64,000 nucleotides of DNA from Bradyrhizobium tropiciagri (GTDB lineage Bacteria > Pseudomonadota > Alphaproteobacteria > Rhizobiales > Xanthobacteraceae): assembly GCF_018130545.1 (NCBI RefSeq), contig NZ_JAFCKF010000004.1, positions 197,501 through 261,500 on the forward strand, read 5' to 3'. The translations under genes and the position numbers were made by a program. Positions 51,041 to 59,951 of this stretch are shown in pieces. Position 1 is the first letter of the stretch; each line of letters begins with the position of its first letter. The notes beneath the pieces were generated by a model. It searched no databases and had not been told where the DNA came from. It worked only from the letters and a program-made list of their open reading frames with translations.

Positions 51041-51427
51041 GTGGGTAACGCGGCAAGCTATCTCCTCGTCTTCTTCGGCGGCGGTCTCGGCGCGACGCTG
51101 CGCCACCTGATCAATGTCACCTGCGCGCGCTGCATCGGCACCGCATTTCCTTATGGCACCTTCATCATCAACATCACGGGCTCGACCGTGATGGGCCTGA
51201 TCGCCGGCTATCTCGCCTTCAAGGGCGAGGCCTCGCAGCCGTGGCGGCTGTTCCTGATGACCGGCATCCTCGGCGGCTACACCACCTTCTCCGCGTTCTC
51301 GCTCGACGCCGCGCTGCTCTATGAGCGCGGTGAGCTTGGGCTGGCGGCGCTGTATGTCGCGGGCTCGGTGGCGCTGTCGATCGCGGGATTGTTTGCCGGG
51401 CTCGCGATCATCAGGCATTTGACCTGA
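51041..51427 (+). CDS. crcB: Fluoride channel CrcB/FluC
   Basis: A 128-residue membrane protein with four helices that forms a dimeric fluoride channel and protects against fluoride. Family motifs are GGGLGATLRH (N-terminal), YGTFIINITGSTVMGL (helix 2) and TGILGGYTTFSAFSLDA (helix 3 break and Phe-box). It starts at GTG 51041 with GGGGG five bases upstream; a TTG at 51038 is also in frame. No fluoride riboswitch was recognised upstream; instead the leader is occupied by a palindromic repeat. Confidence 0.93.
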   Translation: MGNAASYLLVFFGGGLGATLRHLINVTCARCIGTAFPYGTFIINITGSTVMGLIAGYLAFKGEASQPWRLFLMTGILGGYTTFSAFSLDAALLYERGELGLAALYVAGSVALSIAGLFAGLAIIRHLT

Positions 51428-51932
51428 ATCGTCATTCCGGGGCTCGCCAAGGGGTCCGCGCAACATAATCGGTGTCGTCCCGGCGAAGGCCGGGACCCAT
51501 AACCACCGCTGCAAATGGTTGCGCGGTGCTGGAACGACGAGTCCCGTCGGCAACATCCGCCGCGGCGTATGGGTCCCGGCCTTCGCCAGGACGACATCGG
51601 TGGGGGCGGCGCCTACCCTCATGCGCTGGGAAATCCGTTCATTTCCGGAACCCGCCAACCGGCTCCGCCGGCGGCATTTCCGGCCTTCAAATTTCCCTTT
51701 GGTAACCTCGCCTTAACCATGATTAGCGTTTGGTTAGGGTCGGAATGACGCGTGAAAAGCCCTCGTTTTGACATGTTGGCAGGGGAAGCAGGGCCCGGCT
51801 TTGGACGGGCCCCCCATGCGACACATGTAAGAGGCTCTCGCGCAGTTTTGCCGCGCCGGGCGCGCGGCCGTGGAAGGGGTGCCGATTGGCGGCCCGCCGA
51901 ATTGGGACACTTGCGTTGAGAGGATATTGCCG
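51428..51932. other. Intergenic region between crcB and tolQ, 505 bp
   Basis: The left part (51431-51599) is palindromic repeat. The rest contains a hairpin GGGCCCG-n8-CGGGCCC (51791-51812) and GC-rich palindromic stretches near 51850-51875, but no convincing gene. It probably carries the tolQ promoter and leader. No ybgC gene, the usual tolQ partner, is present. Confidence 0.6.
51472..51599. repeat. Long inverted repeat, family B
   Basis: The left arm TGTCGTCCCGGCGAAGGCCG continues into GGACCCATA; the right arm TATGGGTCCCGGCCTTCGCC continues into AGGACGACA. Arms of about 29 bp flank a loop of about 70 bp. A short A-type fragment (GTCATTCCGGGGCTCGC) precedes it at 51431. Confidence 0.85.
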
Positions 51933-52646
<714 letters not shown>

Positions 52647-52679
52647 GATAATGATGGTCACTTTGGCGAGTGTGCGATC

Positions 52680-53147
52680 ATGGCGATGAGCATGGCAGGG
52701 TCCGGAGGTGGTGGCAGACGCCGCCGCGGACGCAAGCCGGTCATGGCCGAGATCAACGTCACGCCGATGGTCGACGTGATGCTGGTGCTGTTGATCATCT
52801 TCATGGTCGCGGCGCCGCTGATGACGTCGAACATCGACATCGATCTGCCGGTCGCGAGCGGCGGCAAGTCGATCTCGTCGAACCAGCCGCCGCTGACATT
52901 GTCGGTCAAGCGCACCGGCGGCGGCTGCAACTCGAATGTCGAGCTCTATCTGGGTGATGCGCCGGTCACGGCGGCCGATTTTCCGGCCAAGATCAAGGCG
53001 ATCGGAGATGCCCGGTCGGATGCCGAAAAAGTGGTCTATCTGCGTGGCGACAAGGACGTCTGCTACACGGATATGATGAAATTGCTCGGCGAGGTCCGGG
53101 CCGCGGGATTCAAGGCGAATATCGTCATCATCCCGGAGGGTGGCTAA
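52680..53147 (+). CDS. tolR: TolR (ExbD-like) subunit
   Basis: A 155-residue inner-membrane protein. After a glycine/arginine-rich start (SGGGGRRRRGRKPVMAEINV), TPMVDVMLVLLIIFMVAAPL forms the single membrane helix; its Asp (Asp34-equivalent in PMVDVML) is the proton-carrying residue. The periplasmic domain follows (LPVASGGKSIS..., DKDVCYTDMMKLLGEVR). A second methionine at 52686 is a possible start. It follows tolQ by 33 bp and precedes tolA by 36 bp. Confidence 0.93.
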   Translation: MAMSMAGSGGGGRRRRGRKPVMAEINVTPMVDVMLVLLIIFMVAAPLMTSNIDIDLPVASGGKSISSNQPPLTLSVKRTGGGCNSNVELYLGDAPVTAADFPAKIKAIGDARSDAEKVVYLRGDKDVCYTDMMKLLGEVRAAGFKANIVIIPEGG

Positions 53148-53183
53148 CAACCATGTGCGGCAAGCGGCACGGGGAAGCCTGAT

Positions 53184-54116
53184 TTGAAGGTCAAGGTCGA
53201 CAAGACTCTGGCGGCATCGATTGTCCTGCACGTCCTCGTGATCGGGTGGGGCCTCGTGTCGTTTTCGACCAGGGCCTACGTGATGCCCGAAGAGGATACG
53301 GTCGCGGTCGACGTGATCGACGCCAATCAGCTCTCCAAAGCCATGGCCGGCCAGAAGGACGGCAAGAAGGAAAATCCCAAGCCTCTGGTCGAGAAGGTTG
53401 CCGAAGCCAAGCCGATGGATGATGCCGTCGGCAAGATCGACGACAAGAAGCCGCCGGTCGTGACCGATACCGCGCCGGCTCCGACGCCGAAGGTGGAGAA
53501 GCCGGAAGACAAGAAGCCGGATCCGCCGAAGAAGGTCGAGAACAAGCCGAAGGAAGAGCCGAAGCCGGTCGAGAAGAAGCCCGATCCGGTGAAGCCCGAC
53601 CCGATCGCGGAAGCGATCAAGAAGGAAGAGAAGAAGCCGCCGCCGAAGCCGGTTCAGCAGGCCGCCAAGCCGCCGCCGGAGCAGAAGCCAAAGGATCGCG
53701 TGTTCGACCAGAGCAAGATCGCAGCACTGCTCGACAAGCGTGACCCGACGCGAGCGTCGATGACTGGTGATGCGCTGAACGCCAACGCCGCGCTCGGCAC
53801 GGCAAAGGGCAAGGCCGCCGACAACTCCGCGACCTGGGGCGCGATGTTCAAGCAGCAGGTCGAGCGTTGCTGGAAGAAGCCCTATGGCGGCATCGAGGCG
53901 CAGCAAACCGAGGCCGTTTTCGAGATCAAGCTGAACCGCGAGGGCAAGCTCGAAGCGCCGCCGGTGCCGGAAGGCTCGCCCGGAACGCCCTATTTGCGCG
54001 TCTATCAAGAGAGCGCGCTGCGGGCGATTATCGAATGCCAGCCGTATAGACTGCCGCCGGCCTTCTTCGACGAATGGAAGTATTTCGCGCCGGTGTTCAC
54101 AGAACGGAAGACCTGA
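53184..54116 (+). CDS. tolA: TolA, periplasm-spanning Tol-Pal protein
   Basis: A 310-residue protein with an N-terminal membrane helix (SIVLHVLVIGWGLVSFSTRA), a long Pro/Lys-rich periplasmic rod (about 55-180, repeats of KPxxKVE and PKPVEKKPDP type) and a globular C-terminal domain (WGAMFKQQVERCWKKPYGGI ... YRLPPAFFDEW) that binds Pal, TolB or colicins. No ATG is available before the membrane helix; the start is TTG 53184 after GGGGAAGCCTGAT. The rod is Lys/Pro-rich rather than the Ala/Lys/Glu helix of E. coli, as in other alphaproteobacteria. Confidence 0.9.
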   Translation: MKVKVDKTLAASIVLHVLVIGWGLVSFSTRAYVMPEEDTVAVDVIDANQLSKAMAGQKDGKKENPKPLVEKVAEAKPMDDAVGKIDDKKPPVVTDTAPAPTPKVEKPEDKKPDPPKKVENKPKEEPKPVEKKPDPVKPDPIAEAIKKEEKKPPPKPVQQAAKPPPEQKPKDRVFDQSKIAALLDKRDPTRASMTGDALNANAALGTAKGKAADNSATWGAMFKQQVERCWKKPYGGIEAQQTEAVFEIKLNREGKLEAPPVPEGSPGTPYLRVYQESALRAIIECQPYRLPPAFFDEWKYFAPVFTERKT

Positions 54117-54161
54117 GGGCGACCGCGTCGCTTGGCCAATAGCAAACAAAGTCTACGGACA

Positions 54162-55523
54162 ATGACCGACAACAACGATTTGCGTGCAATGATGTTTCGC
54201 CTCGACCGCCGACAGATGATCTCCGGAATTGCGGCCCTCGGTGCGCTTGCGGGAACCCGGAGCGCTTTCGGGCAGGCTGGCCCGAAGCGAATTCAGATTC
54301 CGGAAGGCGAGTTTGCGCCGGTGCCGATCGCGATCCCGAATTTTGCGGCGGGTACGCCCGGCGATGCCGAAGTCGGCGTCGGCGTCACGCAGGTGATCAC
54401 CAACAATCTGAAGCGCAGCGGCTTGTTCGCGCCGATCGACCAGGCCGCCTATCTCGAGAAGCAGATCAATATCGATGCGCCGCCGAACCTGAACAACTGG
54501 AAGAGCATCAACGCACAGGCGCTGGTGACCGGCCGCATGACGCGCCAGGGCAATGGGCGCGTGAAGGCGGAGTTCCGGCTCTGGGACGTCAACACCGGCC
54601 AGCAGCTTGCGGGCCAGCAGTACGACACCTCGGCCGAATACTGGCGCCGTATCGCGCACATCATTTCCGACCAGATCTACGAACGCATGACCGGCGAGAA
54701 GGGCTATTTCGATACCCGCGTCGTGTTCGTCGACGAGAGTGGCTCGGCGGATCGCCGCGTCAAGCGGCTCGCGCTGATGGACCAGGACGGCGCCAATGTG
54801 CGCTATCTGACCCGCGGCTCGGATCTCGTGCTGACGCCGCGCTTCTCGCCGTCGACCCAGGAAATCACCTATATGGAGTTCGGGCAGGGCGACCCGCGCG
54901 TCTACCTGCTCAACATCGAGACCGGCCAGCGTGAGATCGTCGGCAACTTCCCCGGCATGTCGTTCTCGCCGCGCTTCTCGCCCGATGGCCAGCGGGTCAT
55001 CATGAGCCTGCAGCAGGGCGGCAACTCCAATTTGTTCGTGATGGATCTGCGCTCGAAGTCGATGACGCGGCTGACCGACACGCCGGCGATCGACACCTCG
55101 CCGTCCTACGCGCCCGACGGCACGCGGCTCTGCTTCGAATCCGATCGCGGCGGCAAGCCGCAGATCTATGTGATGCCGGCAACCGGCGGCGCGGCGCAGC
55201 GCATCTCGTTCGGCGACGGCACCTATTCGACGCCGGTGTGGTCGCCGCGCGGCGACTACATCGCGTTTACGAAGCAGGGCGGCGGGCAGTTCGCGATCGG
55301 TATCATGAAGCCGGACGGCTCCGGCGAGCGCATCCTGACCTCGGGCTTCCACAATGAAGGCCCGACCTTTGCGCCGAACGGACGCGTCGTGATGTTCTTC
55401 CGCGATCCCGGCGGCAACAGCGGCCCGTCGCTGTTCACCATCGACGTCTCCGGGCGCAACGAGCTGCGGGTGCCGACCCCGGGTTTTGCCTCCGACCCGG
55501 CCTGGTCGCCGCTGTTGTCGTGA
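54162..55523 (+). CDS. tolB: TolB, periplasmic beta-propeller of Tol-Pal
   Basis: A 453-residue periplasmic protein. The N-terminus carries a twin arginine ([20 protein letters not shown]) before the cleavage region SAFGQA, so export may be by Tat. A small N-terminal domain ([20 protein letters not shown]) binds TolA, and repeated [14 protein letters not shown] / [18 protein letters not shown] / [20 protein letters not shown] / [14 protein letters not shown] blades form the Pal-binding propeller. ATG 54162 is used; a TTG at 54132 is in frame. An inverted repeat GACCCC-n10-GGGGTC (55537-55558) follows the stop. Confidence 0.93.
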   Translation: MTDNNDLRAMMFRLDRRQMISGIAALGALAGTRSAFGQAGPKRIQIPEGEFAPVPIAIPNFAAGTPGDAEVGVGVTQVITNNLKRSGLFAPIDQAAYLEKQINIDAPPNLNNWKSINAQALVTGRMTRQGNGRVKAEFRLWDVNTGQQLAGQQYDTSAEYWRRIAHIISDQIYERMTGEKGYFDTRVVFVDESGSADRRVKRLALMDQDGANVRYLTRGSDLVLTPRFSPSTQEITYMEFGQGDPRVYLLNIETGQREIVGNFPGMSFSPRFSPDGQRVIMSLQQGGNSNLFVMDLRSKSMTRLTDTPAIDTSPSYAPDGTRLCFESDRGGKPQIYVMPATGGAAQRISFGDGTYSTPVWSPRGDYIAFTKQGGGQFAIGIMKPDGSGERILTSGFHNEGPTFAPNGRVVMFFRDPGGNSGPSLFTIDVSGRNELRVPTPGFASDPAWSPLLS

Positions 55524-55707
55524 GCCATGCAGGGCTGACCCCGGGGAACCCTGGGGTCGACCGGCAGTTCTTACCTAGCGCATTGTTTCTTATTGTGAAT
55601 CTCGGTAGCCGATTGGCTTCGGCAACGACTCGCTAACGATGTTCCCTCAGAAAGACTTCACCTGCCATCAGTAAGAGTGCGAGCTGAAAAGGACGCGCGC
55701 TCTCACA

Positions 55708-58032
55708 ATGCAGTTTGCAAGTCAGACGGGAGAACCGGACCAGTCGATGTCGCCGACGATCTCCGCGGCGCTGGTCGATTCCCTGTTCATGAACCCCGCG
55801 CCCATGATCTTCGGCGCCTTCGGCCCCGCCATTGCGGGCGCCGTGATTGCGTTCGTCACCGGCAATCTGTTGTCCTGGCTGTGCGTGCCGCTTTTCATCG
55901 TGGTGGGCCTGGCGCGCGCGTGGCAGATGTACCGCTACCAGCAGCGCAATTCCCGGCTCACCGTCGAAGAGTCCGAGGCCTGGGAGAAGCGCTACCGGAT
56001 CGGCAGCCTCGCCTACGGCATTGCGCTCGGCCTGTGGGGCGCAGCCGTCCTGGTCACGACCAACGATGCCGCGGCCCATATGCTCTGCGTGACCACGGTG
56101 GTCGCCTATACCTCGGCGGGGGTCGGGCGCACCTTCGGCCGGCCGCAGATCTTTCATCTGCATCTGTTGATGTCGATCGGTCCCCTGATCGCCGGGCTGA
56201 TGTATGTCGGCGGTCCCTATCACATCGCGCTTGCGCTGCTCAGCCTGGTGTTCTTCAGCGCCATCCGCCACCTCACCACGAGCCTGCAGCGCATCTACGT
56301 CAATGCCTGGATCGCCAAGGAGCGCGAGGCGGCGCTGGCGGGCCAGTTCGATACCGCGCTCAACAACATGCCGCACGGCCTGTGCATGTTCTCCGCCGAT
56401 GGTCGCCTTGCGGTGATGAACCACCGCTTCATCGAGATGATGGAGCTGTCGGAGGATTTCGTGCAGCGCGGCGCCAGCGCGACCGACATCTGCAATGCCT
56501 GCGTGCTGTCCGGCGCAATCTCGGCCGCTGCCGCGCAGCAGATCCTCTTCGAGATCGAGAGTTCGCAGCGCGGCGACATCGTCACCAGCGACCCCGATCC
56601 GGCGCAGAACCGTTCGCTCGACTGGACGTTCCAGCCGATGGCCGGGGGCGGCACGGTCGTGCTGGTCGAGGACATCACCGAGCGCAAGGACGCCGAGGCC
56701 CGGATCAGCCATCTCGCGCGCTACGACGAACTCACCGCGCTGCCCAACCGCGTCAATTTCCGCGACGAGATCGGTCGGCTGCTCGCCATGCAGCACGGCG
56801 AGCATCGTTCCGCGCTGCTGTTCGTCGATCTCGATCAGTTCAAGCAGGTCAACGATACGCTCGGCCATCCCTGTGGCGACCAGCTGCTCTGCGCGGTCGC
56901 GGAGCGGCTGCGCGAGATGCTGCGGCCGGAGGATTTCGTGGCGCGGTTCGGCGGCGACGAGTTCGTCGTGTTCCAGCAGAACATCCATTCGCATGAGGAC
57001 GCCGCGGCGCTGGCGCGGCGCATCGTCGACCGGCTCAGCGAGCGCTACAAGATCGACAACCATCTGGTCGAGATCGGCGCCAGCGTCGGCATCGCGATGA
57101 CGGCGCCCGGGGTCGGCGCCGACACGCTGTTGAAGAACGCCGACATGGCGCTCTACCGCGCCAAGGCCGACGGCCGCGGCACCTTCTGCTTCTTCCGCGA
57201 CGAGATGGCGCAAACCGTCGAGGCCCGCCGCATCCTCGAGCTCGACCTGCGCAAGGCGCTGGCCAACGAGGAATTCGAGCTGTTCTACCAGCCGCTGATC
57301 AACCTGAAGTCCGGCAAGGTCTCGACCTGCGAGGCGCTGCTGCGCTGGAATCACCCGGCGCGCGGCACGGTCTCGCCGGTCGACATCATTCCGGTCGCCG
57401 AGGACATGGGCCTGATCGTCGATCTCGGCCGCTGGATTCTGCGCAAGGCCTGCATGGAATGCATGAAGTGGCCCGAGGCGGTCAGCGTCGCGGTCAACTT
57501 CTCGCCGCAGCAGTTCCATCAGCGCGACGTGCTGAGCGAGGTTCGCTATGCGCTCGAGGTCTCCGGCCTGCCGGCGCACCGTCTCGAGATCGAGATCACC
57601 GAATCCTCGCTGCTGCACAACACCGAGCTGACCCACGACGTGCTGTCGCAGCTGCGCTCGCTCGGCGTGCGGATCTCGCTGGATGATTTCGGCACTGGCT
57701 ACTCGTCGCTCAGCTACCTGCACAATTTCCCGCTGCAGAAGGTCAAGATCGACCGCTCCTTCCTCGAAGGCATCGACAGCGATCGCCCGTTGACCCTGCT
57801 GCGCGGGGTGGCGCGGCTGTCGGCGGATCTCGGCATGTCGGTCGTGGTCGAGGGCATCGAGACAAACGAGCAGCTCGAGCTGATCAGCGCCGACGGCGCG
57901 GTGACCGAAGCACAGGGATACCTGTTCAGCCGGCCGGTTCCCGCGGTCCGCATCCGCCAGCTGCTCAATGCCTCGCACGGCCGTCGGACCGACGAGCAGC
58001 TGCACGTGGTTCCATCGCGCTCGATCGCGTGA
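55708..58032 (+). CDS. Membrane-bound GGDEF-EAL cyclic-di-GMP enzyme
   Basis: A 774-residue protein. The N-terminal ~190 residues contain about six membrane segments (an uncharacterised sensor), followed by a PAS-like domain (NMPHGLCMFSADGRLAVMNH). The GGDEF domain has an intact active site RFGGDEF and an inhibitory RxxD site (RPED) five residues before it. The EAL domain retains CEALLRWNHP, VNFSPQQF, EIEITESS, DDFGTGYSSL, KIDRSFL and VVEGIET, all catalytic positions. Both synthesis and breakdown of c-di-GMP are therefore possible. It lies between tolB and a FeeM-like gene, interrupting the usual tolB-pal order. Confidence 0.92.
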   Translation: MQFASQTGEPDQSMSPTISAALVDSLFMNPAPMIFGAFGPAIAGAVIAFVTGNLLSWLCVPLFIVVGLARAWQMYRYQQRNSRLTVEESEAWEKRYRIGSLAYGIALGLWGAAVLVTTNDAAAHMLCVTTVVAYTSAGVGRTFGRPQIFHLHLLMSIGPLIAGLMYVGGPYHIALALLSLVFFSAIRHLTTSLQRIYVNAWIAKEREAALAGQFDTALNNMPHGLCMFSADGRLAVMNHRFIEMMELSEDFVQRGASATDICNACVLSGAISAAAAQQILFEIESSQRGDIVTSDPDPAQNRSLDWTFQPMAGGGTVVLVEDITERKDAEARISHLARYDELTALPNRVNFRDEIGRLLAMQHGEHRSALLFVDLDQFKQVNDTLGHPCGDQLLCAVAERLREMLRPEDFVARFGGDEFVVFQQNIHSHEDAAALARRIVDRLSERYKIDNHLVEIGASVGIAMTAPGVGADTLLKNADMALYRAKADGRGTFCFFRDEMAQTVEARRILELDLRKALANEEFELFYQPLINLKSGKVSTCEALLRWNHPARGTVSPVDIIPVAEDMGLIVDLGRWILRKACMECMKWPEAVSVAVNFSPQQFHQRDVLSEVRYALEVSGLPAHRLEIEITESSLLHNTELTHDVLSQLRSLGVRISLDDFGTGYSSLSYLHNFPLQKVKIDRSFLEGIDSDRPLTLLRGVARLSADLGMSVVVEGIETNEQLELISADGAVTEAQGYLFSRPVPAVRIRQLLNASHGRRTDEQLHVVPSRSIA

Positions 58033-58164
58033 GCTGACGTACCGAACCCCTCAATCGATAGTTGTAGGAACCTCCGACTGCACGATTCGAAATGCACCCT
58101 TGCGGTCAGTGGTTAACTGTATTGCCTCGATTGCTTTGACGAAAATTAAGAAGCTGTTAATCTT

Positions 58165-58181
58165 TTGGCACGCGCGTTGAA
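58165..58181 (+). promoter_or_regulatory. Sigma-54-like -24/-12 element
   Basis: TTGGCACGCGCGTTGAA matches the sigma-54 consensus at the -24 part (TGGCACG) and has correct 10-bp spacing to the -12 part, but -12 reads TTGA rather than TTGC. It ends 27 bp before the FeeM-like ATG. A match at this level can be chance. Confidence 0.35.
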
Positions 58182-58208
58182 GTTGTTGGGTTGTTAGGGG
58201 AGTACTGC

Positions 58209-58943
58209 ATGAGGTCCGCGGCCGAAGCCATCAAGCCCGCGACAGGAAGGCTTGCGGACCCTCTCGACCAAGTCGACTACCGTCTCGCTCAGACCCCGGA
58301 ACAGAAGGACGAGATCTACCGGCTGCGCTACCGCGCCTATCTGCGCGAAGGCGCGATCCGGCCCTCGGCGGACGAGCGTGTCGTCGATGCGTTCGATGAT
58401 GCACCCAATGCCTGGGTGTTCGGGGTCTATCTGCACGGCGAGCTCTGCAGCTCGATCCGCATCACCGTAGCGACACCGGAGTGGCGCTCCTCGCCGACGC
58501 TCGACGTGTTCGGCGACGTGCTGCTGCCGAAGCTCGATCAGGGTCTCGTCTTCATCGATTCGACGCGCTTCGTGGCGGATCCCGAAAAGGCGCGGAACAA
58601 TCCGGAACTGCCCTATGTCACGGTGCGGCTCGGCTCGACCGCGGGCGTGCATTTCAATGCCGATTACGGCCTGGCGCCGGTCCGGCCGGAGCACATGGCG
58701 TTCTATCGGCGCGTGTTCCTGCACGAGACCTGGTCGGAGCCGCGGCTTTATCCCGGGCTCGTCAAGCCGGTCGGCTTGATGGCGTCGCATCTGCCGACGG
58801 TGCGGGAACGCGTGCTGGCCCGCTATCCGTTCCTGCGCTCGAGTGCCTTCGAGCGGCGGATGTTGTTCGATCGGGAGGGCCAGCTGCAGCCCGACGGTAT
58901 TGTCCGGCCGTTCGAGCGTGCCTCGATCGTGCCGAATCCCTGA
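58209..58943 (+). CDS. N-acyl amino acid synthase-like protein (FeeM / LuxI-fold GNAT)
   Basis: A 244-residue protein with the pattern of FeeM-type N-acyl amino acid synthases and LuxI autoinducer synthases: DEIYRLRYRAYLREG near residue 35 (the Arg/Tyr acyl-carrier site), VVDAFDDAPNAWVFGVYLHG (acidic cluster), ELCSSIRITVATPEW (Ser/Arg), and FIDSTRFVADPEKARNN. FeeM-like enzymes join a fatty acyl chain from acyl carrier protein to an amino acid. ATG 58209 follows TTAGGGGAGTACTGC, an excellent ribosome site. It lies between the c-di-GMP enzyme and pal. The acyl donor, acceptor and product are unknown. Confidence 0.85.
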   Translation: MRSAAEAIKPATGRLADPLDQVDYRLAQTPEQKDEIYRLRYRAYLREGAIRPSADERVVDAFDDAPNAWVFGVYLHGELCSSIRITVATPEWRSSPTLDVFGDVLLPKLDQGLVFIDSTRFVADPEKARNNPELPYVTVRLGSTAGVHFNADYGLAPVRPEHMAFYRRVFLHETWSEPRLYPGLVKPVGLMASHLPTVRERVLARYPFLRSSAFERRMLFDREGQLQPDGIVRPFERASIVPNP

Positions 58944-59214
58944 GAAAACCGGCGTTCTGATCGAACTGACGCCGATCGACTGTTGCGCACAGGCCAAATT
59001 GTCCTGCAAAAGCGACCGGTTCCCGCGAACCTTGCCTTCCTTTCACCGTCGCGCCACATTTGCCACCCATTAACCATCGGGGGCGCTTTTCGCCATTGCC
59101 TGGCATTTGATCGGGTCGAGCAAGGTCTCGTCAAGGTTGACGGAACGTTCGCTTAACCATCGCCCTGTAGACCCAATGGACAGTATGAAGAGCGTGAGCG
59201 TGGAGGCTCCGGGA

Positions 59215-59697
59215 ATGAAATATCTCCAGGGTATGAAGCTGGTTGCGGTTCTGGCGGTGGCGCTGTCGATGGGTGCCTGCGCCAACAAGAACCCGTTGGA
59301 CGCCAATGGCGCGATCGGGGGAGCCGCGGCCCCGGGCAGCCAGCAGGATTTCGTGGTCAATGTCGGCGACCGCGTGTTCTTCGAGAGCGATCAGACCGAT
59401 CTCAGCCCGCAGGCGACGGCGACCCTCGACAAGCAGGCGCAGTGGCTGCAGACCTACAACCGCTATTCCTTCACTATCGAAGGTCATGCCGACGAGCGCG
59501 GCACGCGCGAATACAACATCGCGCTCGGTGCTCGCCGTGCCCAGTCGGTTCGCGCTTACCTCGCCTCGCGCGGCATCGATCCGAGCCGCATGCGCACCAT
59601 CTCCTACGGCAAGGAGCGCCCGGTTGCGGTCTGTAACGACATCTCCTGCTGGTCGCAGAACCGCCGCGCGGTCACCGTGCTGAACGCCAGCTCCTGA
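59215..59697 (+). CDS. pal: Pal, peptidoglycan-associated lipoprotein
   Basis: A 160-residue outer-membrane lipoprotein. ATG 59215 follows GTGGAGGCTCCGGGA and gives MKYLQGMKLVAVLAVALSMG-AC, a lipobox LSMGAC. After a Gly/Ala linker the OmpA-like peptidoglycan-binding domain begins (DFVVNVGDRVFFESDQTDLS), containing the diaminopimelate-binding HADERGTREYNIALGARRAQ region and the RTISYGKERP motif. Pal links TolB/TolA to the murein. It is followed by a strong terminator, so cpoB is not necessarily on the same transcript. Confidence 0.95.
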   Translation: MKYLQGMKLVAVLAVALSMGACANKNPLDANGAIGGAAAPGSQQDFVVNVGDRVFFESDQTDLSPQATATLDKQAQWLQTYNRYSFTIEGHADERGTREYNIALGARRAQSVRAYLASRGIDPSRMRTISYGKERPVAVCNDISCWSQNRRAVTVLNASS

Positions 59698-59721
59698 CGC
59701 GTTCGCTGGATCAATTTTCCC

Positions 59722-59751
59722 AAGCCGGCGCCTTCGGGCGCCGGTTTTGTT
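59722..59751 (+). terminator. Rho-independent terminator after pal
   Basis: CCGGCGCC (59725-59732), loop TTCG, GGCGCCGG (59737-59744), then TTTTGTTTTG. A perfect 8-bp stem with flanking A-T pairs. Confidence 0.9.
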
Positions 59752-59951
59752 TTGGGCCGCGCGAAAGCCGGGCACGCCGCTGTGATCAAGATGAACGAAG
59801 CTGCGCGCAATTGGCCGCTTGCTTGTTCCACCGTCCGTACTAAACCGGTATCCGCGACGCTGCGGCGGATTTGAACTGCCAGTCACAATTCCGGCGTACT
59901 CCGTCCCTCAATGTCGCTCGCTTTTCACGTCGATCTCGTCGTCAGGGCAAA

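Noticed and set aside
55633-58005. 790-codon minus-strand open frame
   Set aside because: It mirrors the GGDEF-EAL gene, which has all catalytic motifs on the plus strand. The antisense product has a low-complexity Leu/Arg/Asp composition.
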